Below are positions 1 to 9,300 of a stretch of DNA of 64,000 bases, piece by piece; position 1 is the first letter of the stretch, and every line of letters begins with the position of its first letter. The notes below the pieces were generated by a model that was not told the origin of the DNA, searched no databases, and saw only the letters and a program-made list of their open reading frames with translations. Both the position numbers and the translations under genes were made by a program. Where the stretch lies: the NCBI GenBank assembly GCA_002104985.1, contig MCGO01000157.1, positions 24,291-88,290 of the forward strand. Reading direction: 5' to 3'. The stretch is from Rhizoclosmatium globosum. Lineage: Eukaryota; Chytridiomycota; Chytridiomycetes; Chytridiales; Chytriomycetaceae.

Positions 1-21
1 TAACTCAACCATATCAATCAA

Positions 22-460
22 ATGGATCCACGAACTCATCCTGCTCCTCAACAAGTATACTATGTTCCTCCTCAACCAGGAACAGGACAACAGGCATATT
101 ACGCGCCTCCGCCCGGTCAGCAACCCATGTATTATCAGCAGCCACCGCCAGGATACTATCAACAACAACCGTCGCCCTATGGAACGCCAATGTACACAAA
201 TCAGCCTCAATATGTACCTCAGCAACAAGTTGTTGTCGTTCAGCAGAAGCAGCAACAAACGAATAATGATGGCGATGTTGCGTTAGGTTGTTGCGCGGGA
301 TTACTGGCATGTTGTGCTTTGGAGCAACTATGTTTGGTGAGTTGCATCAATCAAGTTCGTTTTGTATCACTGAAATCGATCCAAGTGTTGTTGTTTTTGA
401 ATTACCATAGACTTCAAGCGACGAAATCATACAAATACCACTCCTTTATTTCAGCTGGAA
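22..460 (+). CDS. CYSTM-type Pro/Gln/Tyr-rich small protein (copy A)
   Basis: The N-terminal about 75 residues are rich in Pro, Gln and Tyr, with repeated YYxPP-like segments. A cysteine-rich hydrophobic stretch follows (GCCAGLLACCALEQLCL). This order is the cysteine-rich transmembrane module (CYSTM) architecture: a tail-anchored membrane segment behind a disordered cytosolic arm, linked in known families to stress tolerance. A splice donor (gtgagt) follows the TTG codon at about 335, as in the downstream paralogues. An acceptor ending in ttatttcag lies near 450. The last exon does not give the FCCC ending of the paralogues; it reads cleanly to a stop only if one G is missing in a GG pair. 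The C-terminus is therefore uncertain. This is the first of seven related genes in tandem. Confidence 0.7.
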
Positions 461-496
461 TCTAATAAAACACGGATACCATCAAAGAATAATCTC

Positions 497-847
497 TTAC
501 AATGCCAAGGCGGCGACAGCAACAGCAACCAACGCGACAGGAGCAGCGGACGCGATTGACGCAGACTTGATCTGCTGACACGCCTTCTGCAGCGAAGCAA
601 TAGAATCAAGAGTGGATTTATCATCTGGAGTGGTACAACTTGCAACGGCCTTTGCGTAGATGGCTTGGTTCGCGGTAGAGCACAAACAGTTGTTCTGGTC
701 TTTTGTAAATGGCGATGGGTTGGTGAGCGAAATGCCGCAGGCGGAGTATACGGAGCCGGTCATGACGGGAGCGGCATCAGTGGAGCATTGGGTAGATTGA
801 GCATAGACTGTAGCGGCAAAGGCAATGAGGATCTGGATAGCTTGCAT
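497..847 (-). CDS. Small secreted cysteine-containing protein, probably GPI-anchored
   Basis: Single-exon frame of 116 residues. The first about 16 residues form a signal peptide (MQAIQILIAFAATVYA). The mature part has six cysteines spaced as C, C, C-x-C, C, C. The last about 18 residues are Ala/Val/Leu-rich and hydrophobic with no charged tail, as in a GPI-attachment signal. This is the form of many fungal cell-wall or CFEM-like proteins, but the cysteine spacing does not let me assign it to a named family. It lies antiparallel to the CYSTM cluster, between copies A and B. Function unknown; secretion and surface anchoring are inferred. Confidence 0.7.
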   Translation of the reverse strand: MQAIQILIAFAATVYAQSTQCSTDAAPVMTGSVYSACGISLTNPSPFTKDQNNCLCSTANQAIYAKAVASCTTPDDKSTLDSIASLQKACQQIKSASIASAAPVALVAVAVAALAL

Positions 848-1051
848 CGTTTTCTCTGAGATGTTTGAGGTTTAAATTGAGTTGTGAAAAGAGGAAGGGG
901 ATGTGTGACGAGCTTTATGTATTGTGGAAAAATTTGGGGCTGGATCGGCGGTGAGGCTGTGTGTGAGGCGGGAGAGCGATCTACTTGTTTTTACTGTTTC
1001 GTTCATTTTGAAATTCCCATCTATTTATTTAGACCTTGGTCTTTCGAAGAT

Positions 1052-1327
1052 TCACCAGCAACAACAGCCAAAACAGATTGAGCTACCGAAACACATGGAA
1101 CCCCAACCAGTACAGTCCCCACTGAAGCATCCACATCCTTTTCGTCTAGCTTCTTTCGATGCTGTTATCTCTTGCTCGATATTGTGCTGATGGTCATCTT
1201 GGTTGGTATCATCATACAAGTGCTTGCGGTGATAAGCAATTTCCTCGGCAGTTGGTGGTTGCAATCGCTTTTCCATCTTGCTTATATTCATCTGCGGCTG
1301 AATGGCGGTAACAGCACCTGCCTCCAT
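1052..1327 (-). CDS. Small protein with cysteine-rich tail, hypothetical
   Basis: Open frame of 91 residues. It has a polar, acidic/His-rich middle (DDTNQDDHQHN) and a C-terminal segment dense in Cys, Gly and Phe that ends CFGCCCW. The ending resembles the CYSTM tails of its neighbours but lacks the Pro/Gln arm, and the tail is less hydrophobic. No intron is needed. It could be a divergent member of the cluster on the opposite strand, or a chance frame. The concentration of cysteines at the very end, matching the local theme, is the main reason to list it. Confidence 0.4.
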   Translation of the reverse strand: MEAGAVTAIQPQMNISKMEKRLQPPTAEEIAYHRKHLYDDTNQDDHQHNIEQEITASKEARRKGCGCFSGDCTGWGSMCFGSSICFGCCCW

Positions 1328-1527
1328 TTGGTGGATCGTTGTTGATTTGATTGATTGTTTGCCGCTTGTCGAAATTCAATTAACATCAATTGTATGATGT
1401 AAGAAAAGTCTTATCATGACATTAACAGATATATTCTTTTACTCAGTTTGATGTTATTGCTGTAGTAATTGAGCTGTATGATTGGTTGAGCTTGATCCAA
1501 ACCCAAACCAAAACAACTCACAAAACA

Positions 1528-2073
1528 ATGTCCGCCGCTCCTCCAAACTACTCGACCCTTCCTCAACCAGGAACTCCATCTGGTCCTGCATACGCTCCAC
1601 CAGCCGGACCACCACCACCAGGTCCAGCCCAGCCAGCAACCGCAACGTACGCAACCTACGAAGCCCCTGCTCCAACCGCCTACGCCGCCCCTGCAAACCC
1701 TCCTCCATCCGGACCAGCCTACGCTCCACCTTCCCAACCACCAGCTCCACAGTCTGGCTACGCTTACGCCGCCCCAGCCCAGAACCAATGCTAAGCAACC
1801 AGTACCCAGAGTACAACAAGCAGCCTGTTTACAACCAGCAGCCAGGCGGTCAGCCACAGCCTCAAGTTGTCTATGTTCAGCAGCCTGTGAGAACTACTTG
1901 ATCCATCCTCTTTGAATATCGGCCTAACTGTTGTTCTCCAATCAGGCTCCACAAAACAACAACACCAACGCATTACTCGCTGGTGCCGCTGCCGGTACTT
2001 GCTTGGTAAGATCATAGAAGTTCAGTATATATGCGTTCTAATCATTTTGTGGTAGTTCTGCTGTTGTTGTTAA
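1528..2073 (+). CDS. CYSTM-type Pro/Tyr/Ala-rich small protein (copy B, frame broken once)
   Basis: Exon 1 (1528-1886) encodes a long Pro/Ala/Tyr-rich arm with repeats such as GPAYAPP and PPPSGPAYAPP. Intron 1887-1945 (gtgaga...atcag) and intron 2006-2055 (gtaaga...ggtag) flank a short exon encoding APQNNNTNALLAGAAAGTCL. The last exon (2056-2073) gives FCCCC and the stop. The frame breaks once in exon 1 near 1787: the first part ends ...QNQC-stop, while the continuation (QYPEYNKQPVYNQQP...) is one base off. One missing C in the CC at about 1787 would join them. This copy has the longest arm and the least cysteine-rich module of the set. Confidence 0.7.
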
Positions 2074-2275
2074 GGCTAGGAACCTTTGCTACTGTCTGTG
2101 ATATTGTGATTATCTGACTTATAAATATATAGAATTTACACTGTCATTCATTCATTCACTTCGATTTTTTACCATCAAAATTCCATTATGCGTCAACCAG
2201 CCTCAATGGCCAGTTATAAATTGGAATTCGTTGAAACACAGCCTCATCAAACAAAACATCCTTCAAACCGAACAC

Positions 2276-2576
2276 ATGTACGCCCAACCAGCCAACCCAC
2301 CTCCACAAGAGCAGCAACCAGTCTACCAGCAGCAGCCACAGGCCCAACCCCAGGTTGTTTACGTTCAACAGCAACCTGTAAGTGTTCATCTGACAATAGC
2401 ACTTTGGATCGTGACTTAAATTTCTTTACAGCAACAACAAGATAAGGGTGCAGATGGTGCCGCTACTGGATGTTGCGTTGGTTGTTTGGCCTGTTGCGCC
2501 CTCCAGGAGTGTTTGGTAAGTGTCATTATATAACGGGTAATAATGTTGACGTCGCTTTCAGTTCTGCTGCTGTTAA
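2276..2576 (+). CDS. CYSTM-type Pro/Gln-rich small protein (copy C)
   Basis: Three exons: 2276-2377, 2432-2515 and 2562-2576. The arm starts MYAQPANPPPQEQQPVYQQQ. The second exon begins QQQDKGADG and carries the module GCCVGCLACCALQECL. The last exon is only 15 nt and encodes FCCC plus the stop. Both introns have good GT-AG ends (gtaagt...ttacag; gtaagt...tttcag) and both are phase 0. The gene is probably a tail-anchored plasma-membrane protein of the CYSTM class. A caataaaag polyadenylation-like signal lies at about 2630. Copies C, D and E are nearly the same length and intron pattern, so they are recent tandem duplicates. Confidence 0.85.
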
Positions 2577-2762
2577 GCAACCAAGACAGTCAAGGCCAAG
2601 ATACATAGATTTTGAAGGACCTCCTTTTCAATAAAAGCCTACTCGCAACGTCTCTCAAATGAAACACTTGATACGTTTTCATTTCACAAAAAGGGTTCGA
2701 TTCGATCCAATTTGGTCTATTGAGGCAGTGCAAAAAAATACCACTTCCCTGAAACCATCAAG

Positions 2763-3085
2763 ATGTACGCCCAGCCTGCCAACCCACCTCCACAGCAACA
2801 GCCAGTCTACCAGCAGCAACCACAGTACCAGCAGCAGCCACAAGTTGTCTACGTCCAACAGCAGCCAGTAAGTTTTCTCTCTCACAGCTTTCACCTTTGT
2901 TTCATGGTTCCAAATTGACACACCATTCGCGCTGCAGCAACAGCAACAGTCTTCTGGTGCCGCTACTGGCTGTTGCGTTGGTTTATTGGCTTGTTGCGCC
3001 TTCCAGGAGTGTTTGGTGAGTGTTCTTTCGATTTAGGGATGGGATCCAGGCCATTATTAATGCTCTTTAGTTCTGCTGCTGCTGA
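2763..3085 (+). CDS. CYSTM-type Pro/Gln-rich small protein (copy D)
   Basis: Three exons: 2763-2867, 2938-3015 and 3071-3085. The arm starts MYAQPANPPPQQQPVYQQQ and ends VVYVQQQP at the first donor (gtaagt). The middle exon gives QQQQSSGAATGCCVGLLACC and AFQECL. The final 15-nt exon encodes FCCC and a TGA stop. Intron positions and phases are identical to copies C and E. As for those, a disordered arm plus a cysteine-rich membrane tail is expected. No frame disruption is seen. Confidence 0.85.
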
Positions 3086-3489
3086 GCGAATTGTACTATC
3101 GAAAGCCAAATCGAAATCCAAATACAGAATTAGAAGTGTGAAATGAATGGGCTTGAATTTGGTTGGTTCAGAGTGAATAAAGTGTGGTGAAACCTCTTCG
3201 CTGTTTTGTCCATAATTCTGCCTTGATTCTCGCATTTGATCTTCTTTCTTGCAACAAGCTTTTCTGCGCTTGCCTTCAAGGTTAAGAAATGAACTCCTGG
3301 TTTACCACCCTGGCCCCAAAAACTGATTACGAAAACAAAGTCCGATTCAAAGAGTTTGGATCTGGAGGCTGTTTAAACCTTGAAAAACGAAAGTTCGAAG
3401 GTGTGTCTCCGAAATCACGTGAAAGTGCATTTACCTCCCATTTGAAGGATCCATTTCTGCATCAGCCAAAACCTCAACGAAAACCACAG
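3086..3489. other. Intergenic spacer between CYSTM copies D and E
   Basis: About 400 bases that separate two tandem copies. Short open frames in it have no family resemblance. It should hold the 3' end of copy D and the promoter of copy E. No clear TATA box, repeat or RNA gene is visible. Confidence 0.5.
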
Positions 3490-3818
3490 ATGTACGCCCA
3501 ACCTACCAACCCACCACCACAGCAGCAGCCAGTCTACCAGCAGCAGCCACAGTACCAGCAACAGCCACAGGTCGTCTACGTCCAGCAACAGCCTGTAAGG
3601 AGCCACCCACTTTGTTAATTGGATCAATAGCTAAACCTGGCTCTATCCTTCATCAGCAACAACAGGCTAAGTCCGGTGCCGGTACTGGTTTCTGTCTCGG
3701 ATGCCTCGCTTGCTGTGCCCTTGAGGAGTGCTTGGTGAGTTATCGGGTGTTTGGTGTTTCATGCAACATTCGTGGGACGAAGTTCATTAACCTTGCCGTT
3801 TAGTGCTGCTGCTGTTAA
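3490..3818 (+). CDS. CYSTM-type Pro/Gln-rich small protein (copy E)
   Basis: Three exons: 3490-3594, 3657-3734 and 3804-3818. The arm is almost the same as in copy D (MYAQPTNPPPQQQPVYQQQ). The module is GFCLGCLACCALEECL, closed by a 15-nt exon encoding CCCC and the stop. Introns are phase 0 with gtaagg...catcag and gtgagt...gtttag ends. A gaaataaat signal lies about 70 nt past the stop. The conservation of the arm with drift in the tail suggests recent duplication under constraint on cysteine content rather than exact sequence. Confidence 0.85.
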
Positions 3819-3991
3819 TCGATCATTCGAATGCCATTGGTTGTGACAAGAGCTTTCTCACGTCTTTTCCTTCCTCTTAGATGAATGAAATAAATGTTGT
3901 TAATTGATTTATAACTATTGAGAAAATAAGAGGAAAAAAATCGACTGGTTGACAAGTCTTTGATTAGTATCGCTAAATTTCACTTAAAATT

Positions 3992-4316
3992 ATGCCAGTA
4001 GATACACCCGAAGATCCAACAATATTGGTACCTGCATCGGGAGTATCACATTCCCTCGCAGCCGAGCCCTCAAATGATTTGCCGCAGTATTCAACAGCTG
4101 AGCCTCCAAACTACTCAGTCGCACCCTCTGTTCAACCACAAATGGCAACTTCTTCGCAACGTGGCGCAGCGGTGATATACCCTTGAAACTGTATGCAAAT
4201 TATGGCTGTAACAGAGCGATGATGCATGCCAAGTGTGTGTTCCTGAATGTGAATACTGTGCGCCAGATGCTTGTTGTTGGTGCTTCACTGCCTTACTTTG
4301 CTGTATCTGTCATTAA
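3992..4316 (+). CDS. Divergent CYSTM-like small protein (copy F)
   Basis: Exon 1 (3992-4171) encodes MPVDTPEDPTILVPASGV and a Ser/Pro/Ala-rich arm with NDLPQYSTAEPPNYS. A 43-nt intron (4172-4214, gtgata...aacag) joins it in phase 0 to an exon encoding DACQVCVPECEYCAPDACC followed by a Trp/Phe/Leu-rich Cys tail (LLCCICH). The tail has eleven cysteines, more than copies C-E, and an extra soluble Cys cluster before the hydrophobic end. The class (disordered arm plus Cys-rich tail) is the same but the arm lacks the MYAQP signature. The intron is short, so the splice is less certain than in C-E. Confidence 0.7.
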
Positions 4317-4377
4317 GCAATAAAAGGCTCTTATTCATTCTTATTCATTGATTAATCTCACTGTAATGCGTGTTTAA

Positions 4378-4721
4378 ATGTCGTGTAAAACAAAACTGGA
4401 GCTAAGAAAAATCATGCAAGAATCAAATCGAGTTGCCGCTTCAGATGCCGCTGGCCAATCAATCTCACCAACATCGTCTCTTCCAAATAACGATTTGACC
4501 AGCCAACCGCCTCAGTACCACGTTACAGAGTATCCTCCGACATACAAGGATGCATCACAACAACAACCTCAGATGACTGTGCAACAGGTTGTGACAACAG
4601 AAAACTCGCTAACTATGTTCAGAATTCCAGAACAATTGACCCTTTCGCAAGTTGTGTTTGTTGTGAGATATGTCTGCGTTGTTGCGAATGTTGCTTTTTG
4701 CTGGCATTCTGTCCTTGCTGA
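4378..4721 (+). CDS. Divergent CYSTM-like small protein (copy G)
   Basis: Exon 1 opens at 4378 or, more likely, at the in-frame ATG 4414 (MQESNRVAASDAAG). It has a Ser/Gln/Pro-rich arm with PPQYHVTEYPPTYKD. Removing a very short putative intron (4588-4622, gttgtg...ttcag, 35 nt) gives a tail with DPFASCVCCEICLRCCECC and then LLAFCPC before TGA at 4719-4721. Without splicing the frame reads on into the next gene, without cysteines in the right places. The ten-cysteine tail matches copy F in style. The 35-nt intron is near the lower limit for spliceosomes and is the weak point of this model. Confidence 0.6.
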
Positions 4722-4800
4722 ACATAACTCCATGATCTACAAATGTATAATTATAATATTAATGGCAGACTTAATCTGTATCAAAACAATAAAACTCTTG

Positions 4801-5283
4801 ATGAACTCCACTTCACTTTCGGCACACGCTGTCGGTATCAGTACTCCGACATCTGAAGAGAGTCACACGACCAGATACTTAAACCCAAGTGAAGCATATC
4901 CTGCAAATCAAGTCTTGCAGGCGAAGGCAACAACCGACTCCTTCCAAGTGCAATCCGGCGAACCCGCAACCTACGACTTCGACCAGCAAGCCACGCCCAC
5001 GACAATCCATGAATACCCTGTAACAGTTGAGCTTGGCGGAGGCGATGCTAAGGAACCAAAGCGAAGGTGGAACTCAAAGCTTCTCGAACCTCGACGGCAT
5101 GTTGTGTTTCCACAGATCCGAGTCGGCTTCTGGCCCTTCGATATCGTGATTCAACTGATCGAATGGATCTTTTATATCGTCTTTCGGATGGTGGCGTGCC
5201 TGTTTTCGTTCATCTTTGACTTGTTGGGTTGTATCTTTGGATGTTTGGGCGTCCCTATCAAGAAGTGGGTCGTTCTAGATTAG
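4801..5283 (+). CDS. Small membrane-tail protein of the IRxGFWP family (member H)
   Basis: Single exon, 160 residues. A disordered Ser/Thr/Pro/Gln-rich first two thirds contains YPVTVELGGGDAKEP. It is followed by FPQIRVGFWPFDIVIQLIEW and a long hydrophobic run rich in Phe, Ile, Val and Leu with two late cysteines. The motif and the following membrane stretch recur at 5830-6114 and 15136-15558, so this is a local gene family. I do not recognise it from any named domain. The layout suggests a peripheral arm with one or two C-terminal membrane helices. A caataaaac signal just upstream (about 4789) belongs to copy G. Confidence 0.75.
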   Translation: MNSTSLSAHAVGISTPTSEESHTTRYLNPSEAYPANQVLQAKATTDSFQVQSGEPATYDFDQQATPTTIHEYPVTVELGGGDAKEPKRRWNSKLLEPRRHVVFPQIRVGFWPFDIVIQLIEWIFYIVFRMVACLFSFIFDLLGCIFGCLGVPIKKWVVLD

Positions 5284-5637
5284 AGCCACTTGATTGCAAT
5301 TATGGGTCAGAATTATGTGACTAATTGCTGTCCTGTGGGTGATTCGGTGCTTTGAGTTCAAACTGTGGTCCTACCATCATTCCGCAATCTAACATGAACC
5401 TAAACTCTACACCACTAAATCTAATGGAAGATTATTTATTACTGCGAGAGAGATGCCAGAGCTCGTGACGATTGTATTTAGTTACTTACATACGGCCATA
5501 CCCATTATTACTATTTTTAATACAATAATAATATGTCGGACTAAGAATTCATCCTTTTCGTTTGAATTGAACTTCGTGCTACAGTTTGTTGATCCCACGA
5601 TTCTGAACCGTGCTTGAAACGTCTTCTCAAACTCAAA
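5284..5637. other. Intergenic region
   Basis: AT-rich spacer between two members of the IRxGFWP family. No open frame with family resemblance and no repeat were seen. It presumably carries the promoter of the gene starting at 5638. Confidence 0.5.
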
Positions 5638-6114
5638 ATGGCAGACGTGAAAGACCCCAACACCGGCGAAACAAAAAAACCGATCGAATTCGAGACAATA
5701 GCAGATGTGCCTCCTCCGTATACTGTCATGGAAGTGGGATCGTCCACTGCAACATCATCAACCAATCAATATGTTGGTTCCCCTTAGCCTTTCCCTTCTC
5801 AAACCAGCTAACAATAGCACCAACAATAGCCTCAACCGCAATATCAACCTTCGCCAGACCAGGCTGAAGCTGTTGTGATCAACCTCGTCAGCCCAGAAAG
5901 CAGCAATACCCAACGCCCCTCAGAGAGACTAAGACTGCCAAAGATTCGAACAGGCTTCTGGCCACTTGACCTTATTATTCAACTTATCGAGGCTGTCATC
6001 AAGATCGTGGCTGGAATCCTGAGTTGTGTGTTCTTGATTGTGATCAATATCTTGAAATGCCTTGCGGGATGTTTAACTTGCGGAAAGGCGAATGTGACAT
6101 TTGGAAAGTTTTAG
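5638..6114 (+). CDS. Small membrane-tail protein of the IRxGFWP family (member I)
   Basis: Exon 1 (5638-5772) encodes MADVKDPNTGETKKPIEFET and a Pro/Ser-rich arm with PPPYT. An intron of 57 nt (5773-5829, gttggt...acaatag) is followed in phase 0 by PQPQYQPSPDQAEAVVINL, then LPKIRTGFWPLDLIIQLIE and a hydrophobic segment with three cysteines. The protein ends CGKANVTFGKF. The donor is not a strong consensus, but reading through meets a stop at once, and the downstream frame is clearly coding. The C-terminal GKxxVTxGxF motif appears twice in the next gene, linking the two. Confidence 0.75.
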
Positions 6115-6311
6115 TTTGAATATAGTTATGGTTTACCTTGCGGGTTTAGAAGTGGTTTTCGTGGGTTTTGAGGAAATTAAGAAAGGACTCCTTTGCGGAA
6201 TAATATCAGATTCTCATGGGCCAAGTTCGGTGGCGTACAAAATAAGTCTCCCCATCGCAAAGATTGCATTATAAATGTGGTTTCAACCTGCTCTAAAAAC
6301 TATCAAACAAA

Positions 6312-9300
6312 ATGACTACCACACCCACAGAAGACACCAAGAAACCATTGGGAGCTGAGCCAATTGTTGATGTATGAATGAGAACCTCGGAGACGAAGCT
6401 CGTAATAGTAATGCTTGTAATTTGGTTCGTGGCCTGAGTGTTGTTGCAATAAGGTAAGCAACAGATGCGGCAAGGCGACGAGAACCCAAATGACAAACCT
6501 GAGTGTTGTTGCAATAAGGTAAGCAACAGATGCGGCAAGGCGACGAGAACCCAAATGACAAACTGGTAGATCGATTATATTTAGAACTTCGATAATAAGA
6601 GAATCATTTACAAACAAAAGAGAATTACCCTGAGTGTTGTTGCAATAAGGTAAGCAACAGATGCGGCAAGGCGACGAGAACCCAAATGACAAACTGGTAG
6701 ATACCAGTATCAAGAGGGGAGTCCCTTGCTTCTTATACACTCAAGGGAAAGGGAGAGATTTAAGGAATGATTAAATGGAGTGATTAAATGGACTTTCACT
6801 TGGTGTAAAAATAGTGGGAGGCACCAAGTGGACTGTGAGACACTGAGTGGACTGGAAACTAGAGAGAAGAAAGATAACCCGGAAAGGAATTGTAGAAGAT
6901 AAGCAGTATATCTCACACACCCCCCAAGACCTTATAGGGTTGATATGTCAAATTCCCCAAATGCGTCTCGGCAGAACTCAAACTTGATCCAGCCCAGTCC
7001 TTTAGTCAGAATGTCAGCCAGCATTTTTGTGTCTGGCATATGTCCAACTGTGATCAAATGTTGTCTAACCAGGTCTCGGAGGAACATATACTTTACATCC
7101 ATGTGTTTGGTTTTATGGCGTTGTGCTCCTTCCTCCAAATTGAAGACTGTGCCCTGATTATCACACCAAAGTCGAGTGGGACCGTCTTGTGGGTATCCAA
7201 ACCATGTGAGCATGTTGCGAACCCACACTAGTTCTTTTGCCACAGAACATGCAGCAATAACTTCTGCTGATACAGTTGAGTCTGCAACAATGGGTTGACG
7301 TTTGCTGAAGCTCAGTACTGCTGATTTTCCTATTCGAACCACAGCCCCTGTGGTGGATCGTCTTGTTGCAGCATCGCCTGCCCAATCAGCATCCCCAAAT
7401 CCTTCTAGTAGAAACTCCGCTGGGCTTTCTGAACGACGGTAGATAAGTCCATAGTTTCGGGTGCCATTCAAGTATTCCAGCAGTTCCTGAGCTCGTTCCC
7501 AGTGAATTCGACGCGTTTTGGTTGTGTGTCGTGCAAGTTTACCTACAGCTTGCTGAATTGTGGGCCTGGTGATTGTGAGATATTGTAGCAGGCCAACAAG
7601 TCGATAATAGTTCTTTCCTGTGAGGAACTCAGTATCTAAGGCAGACGGATCGTCTGTTGCGTCAAATTTGGAGTCGTCTGTCTGACGCCAAGCTGTACGG
7701 CGTTTTCCCGATTGATTCTCCAAGAATTCTGATAAGATTCCCTCAAGATACGCAGTTTGACTCATTGATGAAGCTCCATCTTTGAATTGAAATACTATGC
7801 TGATGAATTGGTCTACACATGGCTTAACAGTGAGTTCAAAGTGTTTTCCCGAATGTGCACCTTTTGCATCGCACTGACGAGTAACCATTCCACGCTCAGT
7901 GACTATTCGAGTGAGAATCTTCAGGGAGTTCATGTGTGGGGTACCTGAATATGTTTGGCTGAAGTCCACACCTTCTACTTGTCTCCTGCCATCCATACAC
8001 AGGCGGGCTTTATATTGGGTTTCTCCAGTAATATCATTCTTCTTGATTTTGAGGACCCAAATAGTTCCCAGAGTGCGTGCACCTGGGGGAAGCCAGACCA
8101 GTTTCCAGACCTTAAGGCCCCAAAATTGCGAGAGTTCTTTCTCTATAGCAGCTCTCCATTTCTCATCTTTAAGCCCAGCTTGGATTGATGGCCCATCAAG
8201 AACTGAGAGTGCTAGTCCATATCTTTGACCCACACCTGTCAGAAAACGAACTTCATCAAGTTCTACTTCATCAAAGTCTTCTTCTTGAAGTAATAACGCA
8301 GTGGCACATGAGGCAAATCCAGCTACTCCTTCTGACAGCCCAGCAAATGCTTCAAATGTATTCTGGGAACCACAGAATGCTGCCAGACCTTGTAGTGGAA
8401 TAAAACTTTTATCCTTAGCATCATGCTTTGGTACAACAGGAGGAGACGAAGCATATGATGGGGTTGATTTGTTGTAGTGACGTGAGCGACGATCCTTGTT
8501 GGACTTTGGTGAAGACAGTGTTTCCATGCAGATTTCTTGGAAAGGGTCTTGAAAGGCTGCGGGGGTTCGCGCGAGCGCAGCGAGCGCGGCGGATTTTGCA
8601 GGCGGCGAAGACGGCGAACACACACCTGACGCAGCGGCAACGTTAGAAACGGATTTTGCAGGCGGCGAAGACGGCGAACACACACCTGACGCAGCGGCAA
8701 CGTTAGAAACGGATTTTGCAGGCGGCGAAGACGGCGAACACACACCTGACGCAGCGGCAACGTTAGAAACGGATTTTGCAGGCGGCGAAGACGGCGAACA
8801 CACACCTGACGCAGCGGCAACGTTAGAAACGGATTTTGCAGGCGGCGAAGACGGCGAACACACACCTGACGCAGCGGCAACGTTAGAAACGGATTTTGCA
8901 GGCGGCGAAGACGGCGAACACACACCTGACGCAGCGGCAACGTTAGAAACGGATTTTGCAGGCGGCGAAGACGGCGAACACACACCTGACGCAGCGGCAA
9001 CGTTAGAAACGGATTTTGCAGGCGGCGAAGACGGCGAACACACACCTGACGCAGCGGCAACGTTAGAAACGGATTTTGCAGGCGGCGAAGACGGCGAACA
9101 CACACCTGACGCAGCGGCAACGTTAGAAACGGATTTTGCAGGCGGCGAAGACGGCGAACACACACCTGACGCAGCGGCAACGTTAGAAACGGATTTTGCA
9201 GGCGGCGAAGACGGCGAACACACACCTGACGCAGCGGCAACGTTAGAAACGGATTTTGCAGGCGGCGAAGACGGCGAACACACACCTGACGCAGCGGCAA

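Noticed and set aside
3289..3490. N-terminal extension of CYSTM copy E starting at 3289 (MNSWFTTLAPKTDYEN)
   Set aside because: No paralogue has it, and ATG 3490 gives the same MYAQP start as copies C and D.
6303..6740. Leu/Ser/Cys-rich frames inside both LTRs
   Set aside because: Same translated repeat in two LTRs; frames come from the 65-bp repeats and have no start context or homology.
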